Source of the DNA: Ascaris suum
Taxonomy: Eukaryota; Nematoda; Chromadorea; Rhabditida; Ascarididae
Assembly: GCA_013433145.1 (NCBI GenBank)
Contig: CM024186.1
Coordinates: forward strand, 4,902,001 to 4,966,000
Direction of reading: 5' to 3'
Length of the DNA: 64,000 nucleotides
Part shown: positions 28,801 to 43,800 of the stretch, one piece after another
Numbering within the stretch: the stretch's first letter is position 1
Layout: every line of letters starts with the position of its first letter
Notes under the pieces: model-generated
What the model was told of the DNA's origin: nothing
Databases searched by the model: none
What the model saw: the letters and a program-made list of their open reading frames with translations, nothing else
Translations under genes and position numbers: made by a program

Positions 28801-31800
28801 GCATGCACATCGAAATCGTTTATTGATTTGCCATGTGACCTGCATTCCATTCAATGAGTGACCACCCAAATGGAAAAAATTATCATTTGAGGAAATATTT
28901 CCCACTCCTAAGCATTGCTTCCAGATTTCTTTGATAGCATCCTCAGTTGATTGTTCCAATTTTGCAATGGTGACATCTTCGGATGTGATAGCTGAAGGTT
29001 TCTCTTGGATTCTTATCAGTTCATCAATGATGTCACCAGGATTTGCAGTTGATATAGCATTGCAACCAACATGTTGAATCGCTTCAAAAAATATCAACTC
29101 ATAATCCTGAGTCGAGAGGGAATTTTCTTGGATCATTTGAGCGATTTGATCGTGCGAATTTGACATATAATTGATGAACATTGTTGAATCATTCCATGCT
29201 GGCCATTCAATACTGACAATATTATCAATTGAATACAACGAATGGGTGGAAATCTCATCGAGGAAAATATTAGCGGCCGCGTAATCCTCATTCCCATGGA
29301 TTCCCAATATAGCGCTAAGACTTGATGTCAATATAAAACTCCTAATATGACAATTATTCTCGCATAGCGCATCGATAATGTTCCGAGTGCCAAAAATTTT
29401 TGAGGCGAAAACCGCTTCGACATCGTTATGATCTTTTTGAATTTTATTAGCAGTTGGTTGTCCAGCCGCATGAATGACCACATTAATACGGGAATGTTGT
29501 TTAAGTATATCCTTGAAAACTGCGTTGACATCTTCCTTATTGGCTATATTAGCATCATAGATAAAAAATTGATGTTGTTTAGTGGTCGACCATTTCTGAA
29601 GGGTTCTAGCAGATTGAGTTTCATTCAGTTGTAAATTAGCCGTTCGACTGATCAATACGATGATAAGAGATTTGAATTTCTTGCACAGGAAATTGGTAAA
29701 CGCTTGGCCAATAAAACCACTACCACCAATGATTATCACAACATCACCGTCGTAGAAAAGATCAATATTGTTTGTAATATTTGTCTCGCAGAAATTCATT
29801 TCCTCTAAAGAGTTTTGATGACAACGAAGATGGCAAAATTTCGGTTTCCACGATGAAAAATGTAATTGATGAAGGAGGCGGCAAAAATCCACCGCACCGG
29901 AAATAGATAAACATATGCCGTACGACAGCGTTTGTGTCATATGCAGCTCTCGAATCGGTCCAAGTACAGTGAATACTTCCGGTGGAGCATTGTTATCAAC
30001 TGCGACAATAATCCTTAGATCTCCATCGTTAATCCAATTGAGATATTGTTTAATCCATGATATTGAATAAAAACTTTGCTCTATTATTTGTGCAGTTGAC
30101 ATTGTTTCGAAATTCTCCAACATATTCCATGCATGAAACACGAGTGAACAATTGAAATTCAGCTTTCGAAGATGATTAGCCAAAAGTTGGTAGCTAGTTT
30201 CCTGTGATGGATTGATTTGTAGGATATTATCACTCAATCCAAACGTCAATCCATACTTATTATTAGTTGGTTCAACGCAAATAATTGCTGTAAAACGATT
30301 GCTTAAATCGATAAGCAATTGCTGCAATGAAGGATTCAGCTTATTGGGTAGGAATAATAAGATGGATTTAAGGGAAGTGATCGACGTTGGAAATTTCCCA
30401 ACTTTAGTCCAACATTTCTGGAAAATTCGTGCTGATTTGGTGATGCTCGATATGCGCTGATGCCAACAAACGATACTGTCAAATTGATAATTCGGGAGAT
30501 TTGGATCAAAAGTGCCATGAGACGAGAGCAATTTACTCCATGCGATTTCATATCCTAGTGACCATAATTTTCCCACAACATTCAGTAGATGCACTCTGCG
30601 GCGATTTTCCTGGCGCCACGATGAAACCGTTTCAATGACCGTTATTTCGGATCCAGCTTCTTTGAGCAGATTCTGGAATATACCTGATGGGCCTATCTCA
30701 ATAACTACTTTAATATTGGATGGCAAATTGGAAATACACTTGTCTAAACGAACCGGCTGTCTCATATGACTGACCATGTAGTCCTTGTCGTAACAGACAA
30801 TCGGTCTACCGTTGACGTTCGAAAGAATCTTCTTTGTGGGTGGACGACAGGTAAACGTATCGAGAAAATTTGAAAATGCTGGTAGAATATTGTCCATAAA
30901 CGACGAATGGAAGCCGTATTCTGTCGCCAGTTCGCGATATTCGATACCCTGCTCAACAAGCAACTCCTTGAAAGCGTCGATCCTTTCCGGCTCACCGACC
31001 ACACATTTGAAATGTTTACCAAGAACAGCACTTACTTCGACACCGTCGGGAAGTTGTTCAGGACTACTTCTAAGCGCCAACATTTTGGCGTTTCTTGTTG
31101 TGGCTACAAGACGGGATCGGTAGGCGAGAATCCGTATCATCTCTTCCAATGAGAATACTCCTGCATACACTGCTGCCGAATATTCACCAACGCTATGCCC
31201 GATCATTGTCGCACATTGAATACCCCACTCATTCAATTGCTGCACAATCGAAAAACACAAAGAAAATAAGGCGCATTGAGCAAAGGACTGCTGTTTAGTA
31301 CGATCGATATTATCTGTGCCATTAGGAGATCCAGAAACTTCAGGATATAAAACGCGCCAGAAGTCAACACCAATCTCTCGAGAAGCGATTTCACAGCAAT
31401 TTTTCATTGCTTTAGAAAATGCAGGTGCTCCTTTCAATGAAATCTCTCCCATGCGTGCATACTGAACACCTTGAGGTGCAAAAAAGAAAGCAATATTATC
31501 GTTCGTCAGCTCTTTCGCCTCCAATACTTCGTTAATGTTGTAGAGTTGGTTTTTAGCATCTTCAGTATTTTCGGCGATTATTGCAACTCTGTAGCGAAAA
31601 TGTTCACGATGATTTTGTAGTGTATAGGCAACATTCGATAGATCTGACTCATCATTTAAATATTCATAAATTGCACGACAAAGTGCGATACAGGAGCTCT
31701 TTGTTTTGGCTGAAATTGGCAGCAAATGAAATTGTTTGGTGTTGTTTAGTTGCTTCGACTTTTGAGTTGCAATATTTCGTAGAATTAAATGTACATTTGT

Positions 31801-34800
31801 ACCACCAATACCAAATGAACTTACAGCAACACGGAATTGTTCTCGATTGATGCAAGTATTCGTTTTGGGAACGAGAAATTTCGTTGCGGGATGTGAATCG
31901 TTAAAGCGATTAAAGTTGATTTGCATAGGGATCATTCGTGTTTCGGCAATCTTACAGATTTTGAAAAGACCCGCTAAACCAGCTCCAGCAAAACCATGTC
32001 CAATATTCGCCTTCACAGAACCTATGAAGAGTTCACGTGTATATGCCTCGGACATGGCAATTAGCTCGATTGAATCACCAACCTCTGTACCGGTTCCATG
32101 ACATTCAACGTATTCAACGTCACCACCATTCACCGATGCGATCGCACCTTTTAAGCATTCAATTTGACCATCAATATTAGGGGCGGTAAAACTCGACTTC
32201 ATCTTGCCATCGTTATTAACACAATATCCTTCTAAAACGGCTAGAATTGGGTTGTTATCACGGATCGCTTCAGAAAGCAACCGAAGTGCTACAACGCCGA
32301 CCGCCGATCCACGTACCGTTCCGGCGGATTGTACATCGAACGGTCTACAGTGGCCATCAGGTGAATAGATCATTCCCGGTTGATAATAATGACCTATAGC
32401 ATCCGGTAAAACCAACGAAGCAGCACCCGCAAGAGCAACGTCACACTGTCCACTTCTTAGGAGATCGGCTGCCTGTACAACTGCTAACAATCCAGACGAA
32501 CACGCTGAATAAACTGCAAACGATGGACCATGAAGATCCAACAAATGACTTGTCCAAATGGCCACAAAATCTTTTTGATTAATGGCGAACATTTTCTCGA
32601 TTGTACCATCACGATACGTATCCATTCGACCATATGTTGATGGTTCCGCTCCGGCGAGAACGGCGATGCGTAGAGCCTTTCGTCTATTCACTAGGCCACA
32701 TTTTTCGAGAGTGAAGTATGCATGTTCAACGAATTTTCTAATTTGTGGATCCAAACAAGAAGCATCACCATGGCTGATACGCCAAAACTTATGATCGAAT
32801 TTGTCGATATCAGGAATCAGACCACCGGCGTGTATGAACTTTCCAATGGTAGAGGAATTCTCTGATACGTTCATATCCTCCATATTATTTTCAATGGTTA
32901 TACTCTCTTTTCCAGCTAGAAGGTTTTTCCAAAATTCATCAACATTCGCCGCTCCAGAAAATGCTCCCGAATAAGCGATTATAGCAACCTGCTCGGTGTC
33001 CACCTTACTGAGATATGTTCCACTCTGAATCTCTTTTCGTTCGCATACTTTCTCATCGATATAAGCACTAAGCGAATCCACAGTGCATCGATCATAGAAC
33101 ACGGTGGTCGCCAAGTCAACGTTGACTTCCTGTTTGAGAATCTCTTTCATCTGTGCGATCATCAATGAATCGATTCCCATAGACATGAAACCGACATCCG
33201 GCTCAATATTTTCGACACCACTGACTCGTCTTATAACATCTTCAACGATGCTTCTAGAAAATCCTCTCCGGTAAGTCGGCACTTTCTCTTCTTCTGGAAT
33301 TTTTCGCTTTTCTGGAACTACCTTAACTTTCGCCATTGCGTCGACATCCATGACCACTTGCAAAAACTTGCTTAGATGTTGCTGTCGCAATAAAATCCTT
33401 TCAAAATCTGCATTCAACACAACAATGTGACCATTGTAGTTTAGATGTTCAATCAGGATATTTATGGCTTCAGTAGGTGGTAAAAACTTCCATCCATTTC
33501 TTATAATTTGTTTTCGAATGAGTTTCTTCTCATCGCCAGCTAGCATACCGATTTCATCCCATGGTCCCCAGCTTATCGTTAAACTATTCCCAATCGGGGC
33601 CATCAAAGTTTCCATTAAACCGTTTGCAAAAGCGTAGTTAGCTTGACCTGCCGAACCGAATATCGCAGCTGTGGATGAAAATGCAACGATTTTGCGTATA
33701 TTGCATTGTTTGCAAATATGCAATAAATTCAACACACCATCGACTTTAGCGTGCAATACTCGTTGCAATTTTTGTTCATTCATATTCTCCATAACGGCAT
33801 TTTCAACAACGCCAGCGCAATGAAAAATCACATCAAGAGGTGTAAATTCGGTAAGCACCTTCTCAATGGTTTTTATATCACCGCAATCGCCTTGTGCGAC
33901 CTTAATTTGTACTGCTCCACCGCATTCAGCGATCAGTTCTTTTGTTAACTGATCCGTCTCCGTTCGCCTGGTAAGTATGACGGCAAGTTCAGGCTTAAGC
34001 GATTTAATGACTGTTTTACCAATACCGCCAAATCCTCCGGTTATCATAATGCGCTTGAATTTCGGACATTCTACGGATCGCTGAACAAATGGACATAACC
34101 TCTGCACATATCTTTGGCCATTTTTATATGAGATGAATTCATTTTCACTATGATTCGATGATAATTCGTTCAAGAAACGCTTATCAAGCTTATCAATTTC
34201 TATATAGCGATAAGCAGCGCTTGGTCTTTCGGCAGCTAATGACCTCAGTAGGGCTGCGCAACCATTCGAATAGGCCGCTATTTCTTCATTATAGACATTA
34301 ACACATGCAGCTGAAATCACATTATTTTTTATGCTCGTATCAACGGTTTGCCAAATTTGCATAAGAGCAATACTTTGTTGAACTGCCATATTCTTGAAGT
34401 CGTCATGCATAAATTTCCATTCGTAAACGATATTTCCACATTTACACTCGCGAATTTGTTCGGAAAGCAACCGCATTAGATCATCCTCTTTTTGAAAATT
34501 CACCGATGAAATGCAATTTTTAGGGAAGATTTGTCGGCATTTTGCTGAGTTTATAGCGATGAACTTTACTCGAGACGATGAACTTTGTAAAGCTTGTCTC
34601 AAATAACGCAACTCGTATAGCCACTTCGTTGTCGTCGTTTCGATGCGTTTCTCGGTGAATACATCCACATCCATGATGGCTTTATCGATTGATTCCTTCA
34701 GTTTTGCTGTCGGAATGTCGGAATGTTGCTCTGTAATTCTGAAGTCGGTCGGTTTTTGTGAGGTTCGTTCTTCTAAGGATCTCTTCGACTGTTCAAGGTT

Positions 34801-37800
34801 CGAATCTTCTGACCCCCCATCGCTTGGCACAACAACTGGATTGATTTGAGCGGAGCTGTTCTCTTCAACGATATGGAATGGCCAAAGTTCAACTTCATTT
34901 AAAGGATATGCTGGCAAACGGCATTTCTTGCAGGGTAAATCGCTAAGCTTATCCCATTTGATATCTATTCCATGTACAAATAATGATGCTATAATATTCG
35001 CTAGTCGTCTACTTGCAGTTACCGTATTCTCAGCATTCTCTTCGCCTTTATAGAACAATAATCGGCTTACATCGATTGCACAATCGTATTGGTCATATGA
35101 AACTTGTTCGTTTATTTTTGCTTTTATCCATGTATTTAGTGGATCCAAGGTATTACCGTAATGGTTTTCAGAATTTGTTGAGGATACGGTTTTCGCCGAA
35201 CACCACTCTCTTACGGTAGCTTTTCGCAGAAGAACTTCCGCAACGATACGATCGAAATTGTTTCTTGTACAAATTACCGTTGGATAGATGCCGATTTGCG
35301 TAAGAAATATTAGAAGTGATAATTTAGCTACAAATTGTAGCGTTATATCAGCTGCTTTTTCGATCGGATTTCGATTCGACGATCGACTATAATTCAAATA
35401 AACTCGAATGAATATCTCCTTGAATTTTACAATATTCTCGCATAAATTTGCAATATTCGCCATACAAATTGGTTGCTCATCAAAATAGAACGCAATTTTC
35501 ATCCATTTATTATTCGTCTCATTTGCAATAAATTTCAATTCTTTGCAGTGATTTCGAAGAATAGCGGCCATACGATATCGATAATGTGGCTTTGTTAACT
35601 GCAATTTTGCACATATATTTGGTAGCGAGACATCAGTTTCTTTGATATATTTTACAAAGTCAGCCTTCATTTTTGAAAGGCTTTTTGGATGATGTGCCGA
35701 AATAACCATAATATAAGGCTCGAATTGCGCATGTCGGATCCTATGGATCCCGTCTTCTGGTGCAGAGGATTCCGATTTGCTGAGCAATAGCGATACATTG
35801 GAACCACTAAATCCAAAACAATTCATAAGGGCAGTTCGTTTAGCGTTCAACTCTTCACCTACCGAAAAAACACTTGTTATCATAGCTGTATTATTCTGCA
35901 TTAATGCTTCATTGCGAAGCATAAAATGCGAATTCGGCACAACATATCCATTTTCCAACGACATCAACGTCGTCAAAAAAGACGCAACACCAGCAGCCGC
36001 TTCACAATGGCCTAGTTGACTTTTGCTAGAACACAGACGAATTTCTGGATTTAGATTAGCTTTTTCGAATGCTTCACGGATTGCACGCACTTCAATTGGA
36101 TCACCAATACGTGTACCTGTCGCATGTGCCTCAACGAAAGAAATCTCTCCGAGAGTTGTTTGTCGAATAGCCGATGATATAAGTTCAAATTGACTTCGAC
36201 CGTTAGGTACGGTTAATCCACCTGATCTTCCATTATGACCCATTGCATAAGCTATAATTTTTACACCACAGAAATGCTCCTGAGGGTTTATTTTTTTAAT
36301 CAATACCATACCGACGCCTTCTGAACGAATATAGCCATCTGCATCGACATCGAAAACTTTACAGATACCTTTAGGGCTGAGCATTTGTGCCTGTTGGAGT
36401 ACACGTGTTGATTGAGGATTCAAGATTATATTAGCGGCACCAACAAGTGCCATCTCACATAATCCACCACGAATACATTCACATGCGCTTGCAAGTGCCG
36501 ATGCAAACGATGAGCAAGCCGTATCGATGGTGAGAGTAGGACCATGAACGTTTAACCAATAAGCAATACGACCAGCTAATGTACTATTATTGGTACCAGC
36601 CGCTAAGTATGCATTCGGTTCGGCGATTTCTGCATACGCTTTTTGAGCAAAATCATTCGAACTTATCGCTATGAAGATACCTGTATCCTTGGGTAATTGA
36701 TGCAGAGATGCATTCTCCAGTGTTCTTTGTGCCATCTCTAGAAGAAGTCGTTGTTGAGGATCAATGAATATTGCTTCTGCAGGACTAATTCCAAAAAATT
36801 CCGCATCAAAGTATTCGATTTGTCGATTAAGCAGATTAACTTTATAAGGCGCCGTCCTTGAATTCGAACGTTCCTGGCTATGAGTGATTTGTGTTGTAGT
36901 CTTCAAGTTATTCCATAGATTCTCATTGTCACATGAGAGCCCACTGAATTGTCCTGCATAACCGACAACGCCAATCGTTGGCTGAACTTCGGAAGAGTCT
37001 GATTCGACTTTAGCCGTAGTCATGATCGTTGACGGAAATATTGCTCTAACAATTTCATTGCACTGCTCAGATCGTCTTGTGTTCGTTCCATGCATACTTA
37101 GTGTTAAAGGCTGACTTTGTTTCTTAGGCAGAGCCGCTATAATATCGGATTCTTCAATTGCTTTAATAGCATTCCTACGTCGTCCATGCCTTAACGCATT
37201 TCTATTGCCACTTTTGGTGGACATCTTCGCAATCGCTGTAACATTTCTCAACGTACAAATTAAATGACCAGAACTATCCGAAACATCCACATCACCACAA
37301 ATAAAGCGTTCATTCCTCTCGGTGACTTGTCCTATAGCTTTTAGAGTATTATTAAGTAGCATTTCATCACAATTGACCGCTATAAATTCGATTTCGAATG
37401 GAACATATACATGTGGATCATTCTCTTCAAAAACCGCTGCAGCTAGAACTTGTAGTGCAGCATCGATTAGAACAAAAACGCATTTAACATTGATCAGTTC
37501 AGCAACAATCTTCCTTTCCGCTCTCTCCATTTGACGAACAACGCTTAAACGAGGTCCATATTGAAGACCCTTACGACGCAATCCTTCATAGAAACCAATG
37601 TGATCGAAATATTGTGCATTTCGCTCGAAGTGCTCATCGATAGTAAGTTGAAGACGGGACTCGATACGACGACTGTATTTGCACTCACTACAAGTTAATC
37701 CATCGGAAGTTAAGAAAATCTCGAAGTTCTTCATCTTGATCTTGAGCTCTTGATCGTGAACTGAATGCAATGGTTTTCTCAAAATGACATTTTTTAAATT

Positions 37801-40800
37801 CGCAATTAATCTTGCCATTTGCTCTCGATTTGATTGATGATTCGCGGCGAGTAGAAATAGAAATATCGAAAATGCCGCCGGAACAAGAGGCAATCCATTG
37901 AGCTGGTGTTGATCCAGCCCTTCCAAACGTCTATCCTCTTCCATAATTATATCATTGATAAGCTTTTCATATTCCATCTGATTCCCTAATGCTGGTTCAG
38001 TTCTTTCCATTGGATAAACTTTTGACCAAATTACATTAAGGCCAACTTTTTCGAGCTCCAAAAGTGCTTTTATAAGCGACTCCACTTCCAACTCTTTTGG
38101 CTTCATTGACGAGAGAATCGTATTCGAACGGTCGTTAGTCGTACCGCGAATAAGCGTTGAAAGCGTTTCACTAGGACCTACTTCTAACCATGTATTCACA
38201 CCTGCATCACATAAACTCTTGATGCAATCATAGAATTTGACGGTAGATTGTGTTTGTTGAAGGATGTGATCTGCAGTGATTCGTCGTTCAAGTTTCCCAC
38301 TGAGATTACTGGCAACATATGGCCGATCCAACTGTTTGTATGGAATATTCTTACAAAGTGCCTCTAACTGAACAAGTTGTTTCGATGTAATCATCGATGA
38401 ATGAAAAGCGTATCGATCATCCAGTAATGTTGACGTATAACCATTTTGATGTGATATTTGAATACAACGCTCGATTTCTTCGTTATTACCGGCTAGTACA
38501 ATTTGACGTGGACCATTCTCGGCCGCTACATCAACTTTAGTGAGTCGCCTCAATCTTTTCGCAATATTTTGATTCACAACTAACATTTTTCCTTTCCCAC
38601 TGATTCCTGAGAGTGCTTTACCTCGCTCAACAACTATACGTATCGTATCGTTTAATTCAATCATCTCGGATAGTGCAAATGCAACAAGTTCACTGATACT
38701 ATGGCCAACTAAAAAACTTGGCTCTAACCCAAAATGCATAAAAAGTTTGGCGAGTGAGTAACAAAAACAGAAAATTATTGGTTGGGCATATTTCGTATCG
38801 AACAGGAAATGCCGCATATTCCATTCGTATAGAATTGATGTTAATTTCGGATCGCTAGATGGCATATACGTTTGTGCAAGTGATAATGTCATAAAGAGCG
38901 TTTCCTTAAAGAATGGAAACGTTTCGTATAGTTGACGGCCCATATTCCACATCTGTGAACCTTGCCCAGTGAATACGAAGCATAATACCGGATTTACGGA
39001 TGTGTCTTTCAAATAGACCTGTTTAGAGAGGAGATTATGGATGAGTTGAAGGCGGCTTTTCCCGAAAATGCTCGAAGTTGCGTTTTCATCCTTGGAAAAT
39101 CTCATCTCTTGAGATCGTACTATCGAAAGGGTATCCTCTTCTGAATACATTAACCTTTCAATAAGATTTAATACCTTTTCCTGTGCATGTTTTTTTGAAT
39201 GAGCATGAATATTTATGCCGAAATTGTTGAAGACTGTTAGCTGCCCGTTGGGCGACGCAGAATCTTTCGTTTGTTGCTTTTTTTCAGCGCAATCATTTTC
39301 CATCTCCATAACGATCGACCTCAATGCTTGGCTTAATCGATTGACTGTAGGATTTTCGAAGATCGATAAAATATTCAGGTCACAGGCAAGCTTCTCTTGT
39401 AGCTCGGATATGAAACGATAAGCTTTCAGTGAATCCAATCCCAAATCCATGAATCCAGTATCATAATCATCGGACGATATTTTCATCTCACAAATCATTT
39501 CAAGAGACTCCACTATTGACTTCAGAACGAACGATTCACGTCTCTCGGAATCCACGAAAGTGCAATCATTAAAGTATGCTGTCGGATTAGATGGTGCGTC
39601 GGAAGTTTTATGATGCGATCGCATGTCATCAGAAGGAAGCGCCTTTCTCCATGGTTCATCACTGATAAATGTGCTATGTGATTTCGAAATGCCTATAACC
39701 TGCAGCCTCTCGAAGACTACCGCCAAATCAGGTCGATGCTGAACGATTCGATCGATATTCAAATCAGCGACAATTACCTGTTCTGGATTTACTTCGATCA
39801 CGAAATTCAGAAATCTCATAGCATTAGAGATCGTGATTCCATTGAAACCAACCTGACGTAGTCGTTCATTAACTGGAAGTGCCATACCAGTTTCGAGCCA
39901 ATTACCCCAATTGACCGTCGTTGCTGGCAGACCACACGCACGTCTCTCACGCATAAATTCATCAGCAAGCGCATTTGCAGCCGAATAGTTGCACTGCCCA
40001 CGATTACCAAGTACCGCTGAAACAGATGAGTTGACGATGAAATATTTTAGGTGATGACCATAGTGATCGCACATTTTCGAGACGAGGCGTAGGCCGATGC
40101 ATTTAGCTGACGTCGCTTTATCGAACATCTCGCGTGTCTGTCTCGATGCAAGTGCATCGTTCGTAGCACCGGCACTATGAATAACACCGGTGAGCTTGAA
40201 CTCGAGCTTCTTGAAGAAGCACTTCATTTGTGAACGCGATGCCACATCTACAGAAGCGACAAGCACTTCAGCCTTACGCCGAATTACATCCAGTAACGAG
40301 CGTTTACTTTCTTGTAGTGGTCGTCTTCCAAGAAGTATTATATGACAAACATCGCGATTTTCAACTAACCATAAGGCCATTTGCCAACCAATTCCACTGA
40401 GGCCTCCTGTGATGAGCCAATTTTCAGACTGTCGACCACTTGCGTCCAATGTTTTCTTCCTTAAATCGCCGATATTCAATCTTTCCAGATGAAAGTTCCA
40501 TAAAAATTTAATTCGTGGATAATTTTCAGCAGCCAAACTTTTCGAAAATCCAATAGCAAAAGCATTTGCTTGACCACTTCCAGGTTGGCTAAGTATGATA
40601 AACATTTGTGATGACTTCAGAACGAATGACGAAAACGCTAGCAATATAGTCGTCATACCTTCAAGAGGAAATTTACTGTGAAAATCAAACTGAATAGCGA
40701 TTTCAGTTTTTCCGTCCGTCAGGTGAGTAAGAGCCTTTTGAATACCGGAACCATCGAGCATTTTCGTTGTCCATGTATTTGTTGCTTCATCGTAAGACGA

Positions 40801-43800
40801 CTCACTAGTGCTTCCGCTATTAATAATGATTGCATTTCTCTTTCCATGTCGATAATCACACAAACAGATCAGGAAACCTGGAATTCCGGCATTAACTGGG
40901 AAGTATGATTGTACAAAAATACAATCCTCTTCACTCGATGATCGTTCACTGTATGAGGGCGCACTCGATCCAATAACTTCCGAATGAATTCCTGAATCCT
41001 TATTGATGATCTCAGAGGCGTCAACTATTGCATTCGGATGCTCACTTATTCCATGCGGCCTTATTGGCTTATTCGGCTTTACGCTAACATTTTCGTCAAC
41101 CAATCTTGAGTGAATCAACTTCAAAAGTGCATTAATATTCGGATATTCAAATATATCAATAGTGCTTATTTGTAAATCGGGAAAATATTTATGCCGTAGG
41201 CGATTCGCTAGATCGGTGATCATCAACGAATCAAAACCAAGATCGGTGAAACCGACGAATAATTGTGAATCATCCACTGTTATTCCATTCGATAAAACTT
41301 CGCCAACTGCAGCTTTTATTTTCGCTAATAACGCATCGCTGTTGTATCTCGTACACTCCATCTTTTCATCTATAGCTGCATTCGGGAGTTTTTCGCTCTC
41401 AACCACACAAGTTGAAAGTGGATGAAGTTTTTCGACGTGTTGAGTTATTGACATCGATGCCAACAACTTCCCCTCCAAAGAGTATGCGATAACTTCTGTG
41501 CCACTGAATTGAATAAAATAGTTGTCAAACGTATTTTCCAAGAGATCAACATCAAAAATTTCTTGCTTGATTATTCTGCCATGCTTGTAGAAATTTTCAG
41601 ATGTGATTTCGTTATGATAGCACAGCACTTGTAGCATTGCATCATACAACGAACGTCTAGAATATTGTGGCGAGAAGGTTGCTTTGAAGACTGTTTCATC
41701 ATTCGATACCTCAGTGATTAATTGAAGCTGATTTTTGAAACATATCCCTTTAGCCTTTAATTCGGCGTAAAATTTTGCCATAGCGATAGTCGCTGTTTTA
41801 ATTCGCTTTGTGTTCACCTCACGAGAGGTAGCCACGTAGTGAACATCTCCAGAAGCGATCACTCCATCTGTAGAAGCCAGCTCTACTGTGCACACATTCA
41901 CCATATCCGACTTCATCACTCTTGTGGTCATCCAGAATTTCTGGTGCATTATATGTGCACTTAACGATACGTGCGTGATGATATTCCTGAATTTTTTGGA
42001 GTTTCCGGCACTCAGCTGATTAGCAGCAACTAGAATTGCTTCAACGCAAACTCCATAAGGCGTATGTTGTTCGTCATTCACTAAGAAATCGAACAAATAC
42101 GGACTGTTAAGGGAAGTAATCTGATTGCGGAAAACGATCTCCATCTGATCACTGCTAACGATATCACCGATCAGTGGGTGATCAAATGGTAGATCACGTT
42201 CGGAATGCCAATATTCGTGTGTATCAAAAATGTAGTTTGGCAAAATATCTTCATAGTTCACATATTCATAGAAATTCTCCCATCTGATATCCATACCGGC
42301 GACAAACCATCGCGCCACTTTTTCCTCAAAACATATAGTTCCATTTGATATTATTAGGTCGTTCAGCCTAATCCATTCGAGTGTGTTGTCGACGTGCTCT
42401 TTGAAAAGCATCTTCATCTGAAGTAGTGTCAATAAGGATTCTGAGATCGGTCCACCACTTACGTAGGAAAAATTTGTTGGCGATGGTGTACTCCGAGGGT
42501 TCGATTCATTTTTATCTCTATTTTTGAAAAGATATGCGGCAATCAATGAGATATCGTCGTCGATATTCAATGAGGAAATCTGAAGACCAAGATCATTCAG
42601 GAATAAGATTAAAGCGCATTGATGGACAATCTTGAAGCAGTCTCGATGACTGAAAATTTTCTTCAAAGCATTCCTCTTCAAAAAATCATCAAGTTGTTGC
42701 TTAATATCAATAAACCTCTTACGATATTTTGTGTATGTATGAAATAAGTAAAGTACATCCGTTAGCCAGTGGTTGCCATTCATTTCCAAATATATTCCAA
42801 AGCGTAAGTTTCGTGTAGGCGGATTTGACACGCAAATTTCTCTCTGAATTTGCGCTTTCTTAAGCAGAATAGCGCTACGATGACGAAAATGTTGTCTATG
42901 AAATGCGGCCGTGGAACATAGCTGCGATATTTGTGCACTACATTCCGTGAGCATTTCTCTGTTTATAGCTAAAAGCCTCTTCAATGACACCACATTTTTC
43001 GAGGATATCGGATAGACATAATATAGACGGCTTTGGAGTTGTTGTTTGCGACAGATGTTCGTGTCTTTCGTTAGAACGGCAACAGCATTTGTACCACTGA
43101 CACCAAAGCAACTAATTCCAGCACGATCACCATTCCATTCCTCACCAATCACTGCGAGGCGAAGTTGATTCGTAATGAAATTCTTCGAAACCATAAAATG
43201 ATTGTGAATCGGTATATATCCGTAACGCATTTGTAGTGCAACTTTAAGAAGCGCACAAGCACCAGCCGCCGCTTCTGTATGCCCAATATGCGTCTTAGCG
43301 GTACCCAAAACCATATCTTTGAGTGTTGCATTGAGAGCATTCATTTCAATTGCATCACCAAGTAATGTTCCTGTCCCATGTGTTTCCCAATAGGAAGGCG
43401 CAGGACTATCGTGTATACGACCAAGACACATTTCAATAAGTTTTTGCTGTGAAATACCATTTGGTGCGGTCAGGGATACACTTCGTCCAACATGATTGAC
43501 CATATTTGCATCAACCCATGCCCATACCTTTCTATTATTTCCGACAGTGACGTTAACTTGCTCAATGAGTAGTGCCACACATCCATCAGCACGACCATAT
43601 CCATCAGCACGAGCGTCGAACGCTTTACACAGACCATCTTCGGACAACATACGGCCATTAACTCTTTGACCGAAGCCTTCTTCAGTTAACATCAGATTCA
43701 CTCCCGCAACGATGGCCTTTGAGCATTGCTTCTGAAGAATAGCGCCCACAGCCGTGTTCAACGCCACCAGTGATGAACTGCAGGCTGTATCAATCGTTAT

